Of a stretch of DNA of 8,258 bases, positions 1 to 5,088 are shown one piece after another. Numbering within the stretch: position 1 is the stretch's first letter; every line of letters starts with the position of its first letter. Origin of the DNA: Oscillospiraceae bacterium (GTDB lineage Bacteria > Bacillota > Clostridia > Oscillospirales > Ruminococcaceae); assembly GCA_018110855.1 (NCBI GenBank), contig JAGBFZ010000326.1:1-8258 (forward strand), in the 5' to 3' direction. The notes under the pieces are model-generated. The model had not been told where the DNA came from and ran no database searches. It was given only the letters and a program-made list of their open reading frames with translations. A program made the position numbers and the translations under genes.

Positions 1-393
1 ACCCGCAAAGGAGGAAAGGATAAGCGCCCATGAGGAAAGAGGGATCCCTCTTTGGAGGAGAAATATCATAGCCATAGCCACCGTAAGCTTCGCACCCGAG
101 GAAATACCCAGCACAAAGGGTCCCGCAATTGGATTGGCAAAATAGGTCTGCAAAAGATATCCCGAAACAGCAAGCCCGCCTCCCAGCACAGCCGCCGCCA
201 ATGTCCTCGGCAGACGAATGGAGAGAATGATATCGGCGGCAGCATTTCCCCTTGCGCCCCCGAAAAGAATGTCCATTGCCTCACTGAGGGAAATTCTCAC
301 GCTCCCCGAAAAAATGCTTGCCCCGCAAAGAAGGATCAGCAGCAAAAATAAAGCAATATAGCAAAAAATATACCGTCCTGCCCTTTTTTTCAT
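1..393 (-). CDS. FecCD/BtuC-type ABC transporter permease, N-terminal part (cut by window edge)
   Basis: Membrane permease of a metal-chelate ABC importer (iron-siderophore, heme or cobalamin class). The visible 131 codons open with MKKRAG, a long hydrophobic segment at residues 8-27, then a short loop. Next comes the family signature, RLPRTLAAAVLGGGLAVSG, followed by LLQTYFANPIAGP and LGISSGAKL at about residues 64-109. This is the highly conserved second-helix region of FecCD permeases. The frame stays open to the window edge, so roughly the last 200 residues are missing. The start at 393 is supported by an AAAGGAGG ribosome binding site at 401-408. It follows the solute-binding protein gene by 24 bp in the same direction, so it is very likely co-transcribed with it. 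No ATPase gene is visible; it would be expected further left. The family assignment is firm; the substrate is not determined. Confidence 0.93.
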   Translation of the reverse strand, partial: MKKRAGRYIFCYIALFLLLILLCGASIFSGSVRISLSEAMDILFGGARGNAAADIILSIRLPRTLAAAVLGGGLAVSGYLLQTYFANPIAGPFVLGISSGAKLTVAMAMIFLLQRGIPLSSWALILSSFAG

Positions 394-417
394 ACCAATC
401 CCTCCTTTGAGAAATAA

Positions 418-1551
418 TCATTTCAGCCTGTAAAAATACTCCATTTCATCATCGGCAGTTCCCGAAAATATCCTGTTAAGCTCGTAAATCACATCAGCCG
501 CACCTGTTGTCCGCTGAAACATATTCTTGTCCGTACACCAGACATCACCCGACTTTACAGCCTTAAAGCCTTCAAAAAGGCTATTTTTGTCAAGAAGTCC
601 GTCAATATCCGCAATTCCGCCGTCAATAGCACTGTTATAGATGATAACGTCAGCGTCCGCAGCCTTTGAGTAAAACGCTTCAAACTGCATATTCATGGTT
701 GACATGGCGCTTTCCTCCACGTTCATGTCCTCAGGAGTGAAAATATATTCCCCCCCGCCAAGCTCTATCATTTTTGAAACATAATCCCCCGGCTTTCGAA
801 CAACAGCACTGCCGTTTGAGCTGATGTAAAAAAACGCCGCCCGCTTCCCCGTTTCCCCGTTTTGAATAACGCTGTCAAGGAGAGCGGACTGATTGTCAAA
901 TATCCTTTCCGCTTCCTCCGACCTGCCCGTTAAAAGCCCCCACAGCTTTATCCATTCAAGCCGCCCCAAAGGGTGCGCTTCATAGCTTGACCTCTCTGTG
1001 AGAACAGGAATACCAAGCCTTTCAAGCTGCTCCATGACCTCAGGCTTGTGATATATCATGGTAGATTCAATTGCAATATCGCAGCCCTCGGAAAGTATCA
1101 GCTCATAATCGGGAGCTGAATATTTTCCCGCATAAAGTATATCCTCATTTTCCATAGCCGCCCTCACTTCGGGAAGCGACCAGTCCCTTTCAAGGGTAGA
1201 TGTTGCAAAAATATTCCCATCAGCCCCGATACCGAAAAAGGAGTCCATGGCAGATGAAGCAGCAAGATAAATGTTTTCGCAGGGCGTAGAAATAACAGTG
1301 ATATCCTCGGAAACACCCTTTGCAGTCACGCCCTCGGGAACAAGAAGATATTTTCCCCCATCAGCAATGCTTACAAGGGAAATGCCGTTTTCGTAAAAAT
1401 CCACACCGAACTGCTCTGCATATAAAAGCTCCATCTCCCCGACAAGCACAGCATTTTCAAAGGGAGCCACATCGGGATATTTATTCTCGGAACACCCCGA
1501 AAGAATACAGCATATCAGCATTATAAAAACGAGCTTAACGAAGCATCTCAT
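418..1551 (-). CDS. ABC transporter solute-binding lipoprotein, FecB/BtuF type (metal chelate, heme or corrinoid)
   Basis: A 377-residue extracellular substrate-capture protein for the adjoining permease. It has a lipoprotein leader: a basic start, a hydrophobic core, and lipobox LSGC with the lipidated cysteine at 20. The N-lobe covers about residues 30-160. GIPVLTERSSYEAHPLGR at 180-197 marks the linker and start of the C-lobe, and the following LEWIKLWGLLTGR carries E199, a candidate for the conserved acidic contact with a FecCD permease. The C-lobe has GDVWCTDKNMFQRTTG near residue 335, like the closing segment of periplasmic-binding-protein-2 domains. Length fits the family. The start overlaps the stop of the upstream lipoprotein gene by 4 bp (ATGA), which implies translational coupling; only a weak GGAG lies about 11 nt upstream. 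The ligand cannot be read from sequence. The cobalamin riboswitch further upstream favours cobalt or a corrinoid, while the NEAT-like neighbour favours heme or iron. Confidence 0.92.
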   Translation of the reverse strand: MRCFVKLVFIMLICCILSGCSENKYPDVAPFENAVLVGEMELLYAEQFGVDFYENGISLVSIADGGKYLLVPEGVTAKGVSEDITVISTPCENIYLAASSAMDSFFGIGADGNIFATSTLERDWSLPEVRAAMENEDILYAGKYSAPDYELILSEGCDIAIESTMIYHKPEVMEQLERLGIPVLTERSSYEAHPLGRLEWIKLWGLLTGRSEEAERIFDNQSALLDSVIQNGETGKRAAFFYISSNGSAVVRKPGDYVSKMIELGGGEYIFTPEDMNVEESAMSTMNMQFEAFYSKAADADVIIYNSAIDGGIADIDGLLDKNSLFEGFKAVKSGDVWCTDKNMFQRTTGAADVIYELNRIFSGTADDEMEYFYRLK

Positions 1552-2453
1552 TGTTCAATTGTCTCCGAATCAAAAAAAAGAGTGTATTCTATCTCATGAG
1601 GAGTGCTCATAGCAGTGGTGTTTGCAGAAACGGGCAGCTTGTGATCAAATGCCGCCACAGGGATAATAAACGCAGAATTTCCCTCCGTATTCACAGGGGA
1701 ATATTTCACCCCATCCACAGTCATGCAGTCGTAATTTGAGCTTCCCCAAACGATCTCAGCCATAGCCTTTCCGTCCTGAACAGTGAGTCTTGCAGGAGAG
1801 GATATCTTCGCCCTGCCCGAGCCGCCCTCAAGGGAAACGGCAACAGTGTATTCCCCGTCCGCAAGCCCAAGGCTCTCGGGAGTAACAGCAGTCCCGTCCG
1901 CAAAAGCCTCCATGGGAAGAGAGTCACTCCTGAAAAGAAGAGTACGGTCGTACCATTTCTTCTTCTTTTTGCTGAAAGCGGCGCAGTCAATACCCATGTC
2001 CAGCCCCTCAACGGGAACGGTGAACGAATGAGTGCCGTTGGGATTTTCCTCAAAGGGGATAAACATATCCTCGGAAGCGTTTTCGCCCCTGCCCATAAAA
2101 ACATACAGATAGCCTGTTCCGCCCATGGTCATTCGGGCGGTGATTTTTCCGTCCATAACTGTCAGACGGCAGTCTGTAACGGTAAACATAGACGAGCTTG
2201 AATCCACCTTGACATCATATTCCCCGTCCTTCAGACTGTCACCGTATACGGGAACCATATCCTCGGGGATAACAAGCCCGTCGGGAACAGTCTCCACTCC
2301 CTCGGCAACAGCGTTTGTGCTTGTTATGACTTCCTCGTAAGCTGATGTATCGGCAGATGTCTCAGCAGAAATATCCTCACCCTTGCCTGCACAGCCTGAA
2401 AGAATAGCAAGGAACAAAAAGAGGATAACAGAAAAAGCGGTAATTTTCATCAT
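1548..2453 (-). CDS. Lipoprotein with two related NEAT-like beta-sandwich domains
   Basis: A 301-residue surface lipoprotein with lipobox LSGC (cysteine 21), an S/T/E/A-rich spacer (about 22-70) and two homologous domains at about 75-178 and 198-297. The repeats align directly: LKDGEYDVKV with LADGEYTVAV, RLTVMDGKITA with RLTVQDGKAMA, FTVPVEGLD with FIIPVAAFD, and RTLLFRSDSL with YTLFFDSETI. The pattern DGxYxV followed by LTVxDGK resembles NEAT domains, which bind heme in Gram-positive bacteria. The usual heme-ligand motif YxxxY is not seen, so NEAT-like is a tentative label. Similar two-domain proteins in Clostridia are, from memory, usually annotated as hypothetical or iron-transport proteins. 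Domain 1 also has a lysine run at 162-166 followed by WYDR. An AAAGGA ribosome binding site lies 10 nt before the first of two adjacent ATG codons. It is the first gene after an internal promoter and overlaps the solute-binding protein gene by 4 bp. A role in capturing ligand for the importer is inferred. Confidence 0.85.
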   Translation of the reverse strand: MMKITAFSVILFLFLAILSGCAGKGEDISAETSADTSAYEEVITSTNAVAEGVETVPDGLVIPEDMVPVYGDSLKDGEYDVKVDSSSSMFTVTDCRLTVMDGKITARMTMGGTGYLYVFMGRGENASEDMFIPFEENPNGTHSFTVPVEGLDMGIDCAAFSKKKKKWYDRTLLFRSDSLPMEAFADGTAVTPESLGLADGEYTVAVSLEGGSGRAKISSPARLTVQDGKAMAEIVWGSSNYDCMTVDGVKYSPVNTEGNSAFIIPVAAFDHKLPVSANTTAMSTPHEIEYTLFFDSETIEQ

Positions 2454-2483
2454 ACAGCAAATTTCCTTTCAAAATCAAAAAGC

Positions 2484-2516
2484 TGTTTCTCCCCGAAAAA
2501 ACAGCGGGGAGAAACA
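2484..2516 (-). promoter_or_regulatory. 5'-terminal stem-loop of the internal transcript (mRNA stabiliser or attenuator)
   Basis: A 12-bp perfect stem (arms 2505-2516 and 2484-2495) closes a 9-nt loop containing a run of T. It starts only 2-3 nt after the predicted transcription start of the internal promoter and lies about 30 nt before the lipoprotein start codon. On the RNA strand it is followed by AGC and then five U, so it could act as an attenuating terminator. Its place at the very 5' end also fits a stabilising stem-loop. The sequence does not decide between the two. Confidence 0.6.
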
Positions 2517-2524
2517 TCATACAA

Positions 2525-2553
2525 ATTATAGCACATTAGTTTCGAAATGTCAA
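2525..2553 (-). promoter_or_regulatory. Near-consensus internal sigma-A promoter upstream of the uptake genes
   Basis: On the minus strand the -35 hexamer TTGACA (2548-2553) and -10 hexamer TATAAT (2525-2530) are both perfect and 17 bp apart. A TG one base before the -10 adds an extended -10 element. Predicted start is near 2518. The promoter lies in the 158-bp gap between the chelatase stop and the tandem-domain lipoprotein, so the last three genes need not depend on the riboswitch-controlled leader. The spacer holds an imperfect palindrome with arms ACATT and AATGT (2533-2550) around TTTCGAAA, a possible repressor site. Confidence 0.85.
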
Positions 2554-2611
2554 TAGCAAAACAGAACAAATATTCTTATTTTTATTTGTATAAAACATAC
2601 ATTCCAAATAA

Positions 2612-3667
2612 TCAGTTTAATGAATCAATGGCAGCCCTTGCATGATCCACATATATCTGACGAATTTCCTCGATCTCTCCTAAACCCTTGATAACGCAGA
2701 CCACCTCAAAGCCCTCAGCTTCAAAAGCATTTTTCCAAGAGCCGTCCTCATCGCCTGCCATATCGTTGTTGGCATGATCGCCCGCAACCACCATCAGGGG
2801 CTGAAGAATAACCCTCTTGTAACCTCCCGCCTTCACCGAAGCAATAACGTCCTCAAGCGTAGGAGCTGCCTCAACCGTGCCTATGAAATAGTTATCAAAG
2901 CCACTGTCGATAAGTGCATTCTGCATTTTTTCATATACGGCATTGGCGGTATGCTCCGTGCCGTGACCCATGAAGCAGACAGCAGTCTCACCGTCATTAT
3001 ACTCTGCCGTATCATCGGTAATTGCCTTTACAACACGGATGATATCCTCATCGCTCGTAAGCAGCGGCTCACCGAAAACCACCTTCTCGAATGCGTCGGA
3101 GTAATTCGCTGCCTTATCAACGATCTCATCGTATTCAATACCGTTCATAAGATGAGTTGGCTGGATAACAAGATTTTTCACCCCGTTGTCCGCAGCCCTT
3201 GAAAGAGCAGCATCAATATCATCAATAAGCACGCCGTCTCTTCTCTGAACATGGTCGATAATGATATTTGATGTAAAGCCCCGCCTTACCGAAAAATCGG
3301 GAAATGCCGCTTCAAGATCATTCTCGACAGCCCCCACAGTAAGACGGCGGCTGTCATTATAGCTTGTGCCGAAGCTTACCGCAAGAAGCTCGTTTTCGCC
3401 TATATCGTCCTGATTTCTGATGTTATCCAATGAAGCGTCCCCCGTGTCGTAATTTTCTTCGTCCTCAGCGGCTTCTGTTTCCTCGCTCAGGACAGTCTCC
3501 TCTGCCTGAGAAGCCTCCTCGGTCTGAGAGCTGTCCTCAGAGAGACCCGTTTCGGAAATGGTTTCGGATACAGTTTCGGAAGCTATTTCCCCACCGTTTC
3601 CTCCGCCGCAGGCGGTGAGCAGCGAAAGAGCCATTATCGCTGCAATGATAGAATTAGTTTTTCTCAT
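2612..3667 (-). CDS. cbiK: CbiK-type sirohydrochlorin cobaltochelatase, lipoprotein-anchored
   Basis: Class II chelatase of the anaerobic cobalamin-pathway type. Known CbiK enzymes insert Co2+ (or Fe2+) into sirohydrochlorin. The 351-residue protein has a leader with lipobox LTAC (cysteine 20) and an acidic S/E/T-rich linker to about residue 92, including three tandem SET units at 30-40. The catalytic domain begins at ELLAVSFGTSYNDSR (93-107). Family landmarks follow: QPTHLMNG with H172, MGHGTEH with H235 and H239, and PLMVVAGDHANNDMAGDE with the Trp of GSW just after it. H172 and H235 sit 63 residues apart, matching the two metal-site histidines of Salmonella CbiK (145 and 207). Cytoplasmic CbiK lacks the leader and linker; a periplasmic, heme-binding form (CbiKP) is known in Desulfovibrio. 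The start is fixed by GGAGG 8 nt upstream. It is the first gene behind the cobalamin riboswitch. Family is certain; action outside the membrane is inferred from the leader. Confidence 0.95.
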   Translation of the reverse strand: MRKTNSIIAAIMALSLLTACGGGNGGEIASETVSETISETGLSEDSSQTEEASQAEETVLSEETEAAEDEENYDTGDASLDNIRNQDDIGENELLAVSFGTSYNDSRRLTVGAVENDLEAAFPDFSVRRGFTSNIIIDHVQRRDGVLIDDIDAALSRAADNGVKNLVIQPTHLMNGIEYDEIVDKAANYSDAFEKVVFGEPLLTSDEDIIRVVKAITDDTAEYNDGETAVCFMGHGTEHTANAVYEKMQNALIDSGFDNYFIGTVEAAPTLEDVIASVKAGGYKRVILQPLMVVAGDHANNDMAGDEDGSWKNAFEAEGFEVVCVIKGLGEIEEIRQIYVDHARAAIDSLN

Positions 3668-3675
3668 AAAATATT

Positions 3676-3696
3676 CCTCCGTAAAATATTCGGAGG
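3676..3696 (-). promoter_or_regulatory. Shine-Dalgarno-sequestering hairpin upstream of cbiK
   Basis: CCTCCG (3691-3696 on plus coordinates) and CGGAGG (3676-3681) form a perfect 6-bp stem with a 9-nt AT-rich loop. The 3' arm contains GGAGG, the ribosome binding site located 8 nt before the cbiK ATG. The hairpin would lower translation when formed. The 5' arm CCTCC could instead pair with AGGAGGGG in the 3' arm of the upstream terminator, so terminator formation and ribosome binding site exposure may be linked. Confidence 0.6.
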
Positions 3697-3703
3697 CATT
3701 GAC

Positions 3704-3735
3704 AAAAAATCCCCTCCTACGAAGCGTAAGAAGGG
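3704..3735 (-). terminator. Intrinsic terminator of the cobalamin-riboswitch leader
   Basis: On the minus strand CCCTTCTTACG and CGTAGGAGGGG form an 11-bp stem (two G-U pairs) with a 3-nt CTT loop, followed by A and then six U. It lies about 40 bp before the cbiK start and over 110 bp after the cobalamin aptamer. This is where the expression platform of a Firmicutes riboswitch that stops transcription would be expected. Cobalamin binding is expected to favour termination. Confidence 0.85.
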
Positions 3736-3742
3736 TACAGCA

Positions 3743-3847
3743 AACAAGACCCCGCCGTAAAATAATTTTTCGGCGGTGCCTGAAAACGTACGATCAATAC
3801 CTCGTGATCTTGGGAATCATACCGATTTTTCGGCACATTCCCCGTAC
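3743..3847 (-). promoter_or_regulatory. Additional structured segment between aptamer and terminator
   Basis: This part of the leader has several self-complementary stretches. A long hairpin (3812-3842) pairs GGGAAT plus GTGCCGA with TCGGTAT plus ATTCCC, with one bulged G. A small hairpin has GATCA/TGATC arms (3792-3809). The sequences GTACG (3843-3847) and CGTAC (3788-3792) can close both into a branched unit next to aptamer helix P1. A further stem, CCGCCG/CGGCGG, spans 3752-3776 and can extend by AAAA/UUUU pairing in its loop. No open reading frame fits here. The segment may be part of the expression platform; its function is unknown. Confidence 0.5.
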
Positions 3848-4061
3848 AGACAAGCGGCAGGTTTCCCGGCTTAAAGATCAACACTCACAGACGCCTTCCC
3901 GACCTAAAAGGTCAGTGACTGCTTATTATACTAAAGATTAGTATTAAAGCAAGCCTGTTCATTCCCTTATCACAGTGACGAGATCGCGCAGGAATCTCAC
4001 CTGCTTCCCTTTTACCCCCGGACCGAACCGAAATAACAGCCCGCCGGGGCACCGTTTATCT
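3848..4061 (-). promoter_or_regulatory. Cobalamin riboswitch aptamer (B12 element)
   Basis: Conserved blocks of the cobalamin aptamer appear in order on the minus strand. GGTGCC (4048-4053) comes first, then a GC-rich P2 arm, TAAAAGGGAAGCAGGTGAG, TTCCTGCGCG, TCACTGTGA with AAGGGAA, variable hairpins (TACTAA/TTAGTA and GACCT/AGGTC), and finally the B12 box AAGCCGGGAAACCTGCC (3856-3872). AGATAA (4056-4061) can pair with TTGTCT (3848-3853) as helix P1, which sets the boundaries. Members of this class bind adenosylcobalamin or related cobalamins and usually switch off B12 synthesis or transport genes. Here it precedes the CbiK gene, with the terminator further downstream. Confidence 0.95.
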
Positions 4062-4104
4062 TTATTAAATTTTATCGGCTTGTATGCATACTCTGCCAAC
4101 TTAA

Positions 4105-4132
4105 ATTATACCACACAGACGGAGCATTTCAA
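4105..4132 (-). promoter_or_regulatory. Promoter of the riboswitch-controlled transcript
   Basis: On the minus strand TTGAAA (4127-4132) and TATAAT (4105-4110) are 16 bp apart, with TGG directly before the -10 giving an extended -10 element. The predicted start is near 4098, about 37 nt before aptamer helix P1. No other good promoter is seen between the exonuclease terminator and the aptamer. Confidence 0.8.
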
Positions 4133-4208
4133 GACCCCATGAAAAAAATCATAGCCTTGCACTAATCGCAGATTATGCAGAAAATATGTTTGTGAATATC
4201 GCACAAAT

Positions 4209-4238
4209 AAAAAAGCAGCCGCACTCAAAAAGCACGGC
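4209..4238 (-). terminator. Intrinsic terminator after the exonuclease gene
   Basis: GCCGTGC and GTGCGGC (4232-4238 and 4218-4224) form a 7-bp stem with two G-U pairs and a loop of UUUUUGA. UGC and six U follow. It begins 8 bp after the exonuclease stop codon and separates that gene from the uptake locus promoter. The stem is moderate and the U tract starts three bases after it. Confidence 0.6.
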
Positions 4239-4245
4239 AGACATA

Positions 4246-4902
4246 TCATTTATCCTTACGCTTGATAGTGATATTCCCGAGAGAAAAGCCCGATGACTCG
4301 GAAGTATTGTAGGTAACATGAGAGCGGCTCCGATAGCTTTTCATCTTCTCCCCGTCACTCATAACACGCATAATAGCGGCAGTGTTGCGGGCATCTGCAA
4401 GAGCGCCGTGCTCAGTGCCGTCAAAATATATCCCAAGGCTTCCAAGAGCATTTGTCAGCCCCATAGATTTGTAAAAGCCCATCATTCGCTGATAAATTTT
4501 CTGCAGATCTATCCATCTCACAAAAAATCTGTCATAGCTCTCGTCCTCGGGGCATTTGAAATCTATCTCGTCCAGCATAACGTTCATGTCCGTAAGGCTC
4601 CATGAATAAAGGGAAAAGGGCTTGTCGCCTATCCAGTCCATAAATCTGTGCATAACAAGATCAAAATCACCGCAGCTCTCAAGCTGTTCGTTTGAAATGC
4701 CCGTAAGCCTTGATATCTTGTCCTCCACAGTGTTGTACCGGGGTTTTATGTATTCGTCAAAGGAGCCTATCTCGGTGAGGGAATCATCGAGCATGACAGC
4801 CCCTATCTCGATAATCTCGCTGCGCATTTTTTCCCGTATCTCAGGCTCTCTCACAGGATTGAACTCCAGATCGAGAATGATCTTACTGTGATTTCTCGGC
4901 AT
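4246..4902 (-). CDS. DnaQ-like DEDDh 3'-5' exonuclease
   Basis: A 218-residue cytoplasmic nuclease expected to remove nucleotides from 3' ends of DNA or RNA with two metal ions. The catalytic set is complete: ILDLEFNP gives D11 and E13 (ExoI motif), WSLTDMNVMLDE gives D105 (ExoII), and HGALADARNTA gives H165 and D170 (ExoIII, DEDDh subtype). The segment SRLTGISNEQL (64-74) is typical of the fold. There is no polymerase, helicase or BRCT domain; the C-terminal 35 residues are basic and probably flexible. The length and ExoII form resemble the stand-alone KapD/ERI-1-like group more than the DNA polymerase III epsilon subunit. The start is supported by AAAGGAG (4911-4917) 8 nt upstream. It is a single-gene unit with its own promoter and terminator. 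Whether DNA or RNA is the substrate cannot be told. Confidence 0.92.
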   Translation of the reverse strand: MPRNHSKIILDLEFNPVREPEIREKMRSEIIEIGAVMLDDSLTEIGSFDEYIKPRYNTVEDKISRLTGISNEQLESCGDFDLVMHRFMDWIGDKPFSLYSWSLTDMNVMLDEIDFKCPEDESYDRFFVRWIDLQKIYQRMMGFYKSMGLTNALGSLGIYFDGTEHGALADARNTAAIMRVMSDGEKMKSYRSRSHVTYNTSESSGFSLGNITIKRKDK

Positions 4903-4941
4903 ATGCCCGTCTCCTTTATGAAATGATCTTCCTTCACAAGT

Positions 4942-4970
4942 ATTTTACCACATTCGGGAATTTTTTTCAA
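4942..4970 (-). promoter_or_regulatory. Promoter of the exonuclease gene
   Basis: On the minus strand TTGAAA (4965-4970) and TAAAAT (4942-4947) are separated by 17 bp, with TGG before the -10 as an extended element. The predicted start leaves a leader of about 33 nt before the ATG. It lies about 50 bp from the oppositely directed esterase promoter. Confidence 0.75.
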
Positions 4971-5020
4971 GAGGGATATTTTCAAGTACCGCATTAATGA
5001 TCCGAATAAGCATAAAAATC

Positions 5021-5049
5021 TTGACAGTCACCCCCATAAATGCTACAAT
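5021..5049 (+). promoter_or_regulatory. Sigma-A promoter of the CE2-type esterase gene
   Basis: A perfect -35 TTGACA (5021-5026) and a -10 TACAAT (5044-5049) are 17 bp apart. The predicted start near 5056 lies downstream of the in-frame ATG at 5050, so that codon cannot be used from this promoter. This supports translation from the ATG at 5089. Confidence 0.85.
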
Positions 5050-5088
5050 ATGATATATAATAATTCCAATGAAAGGAAAATATCCGAA

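Noticed and set aside
66..351. Overlapping short open frames on both strands near the left edge
   Set aside because: The third frame on the minus strand encodes an unmistakable FecCD permease, so these are shadows of it.
2566..2589. ACAAATA/TATTTGT inverted repeat after the cbiK stop, considered as a terminator
   Set aside because: The stem is all A-T except for one pair and no clean U tract follows, so it is too weak to call. Read-through into the downstream genes remains possible.
2774..3202. 142-codon plus-strand open frame inside cbiK
   Set aside because: It is antisense to the conserved catalytic part of the chelatase, and no family is recognisable.
3558..3941. 127-codon plus-strand open frame across the leader
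   Set aside because: It runs antisense through the cbiK start, the terminator and the cobalamin aptamer. Its composition follows RNA structure and it matches no known protein.
5050..5088. In-frame upstream ATG that would add 13 residues to the esterase
   Set aside because: It lies before the predicted transcription start of the TTGACA/TACAAT promoter, lacks a ribosome binding site, and would put a polar stretch before the lipoprotein signal peptide.
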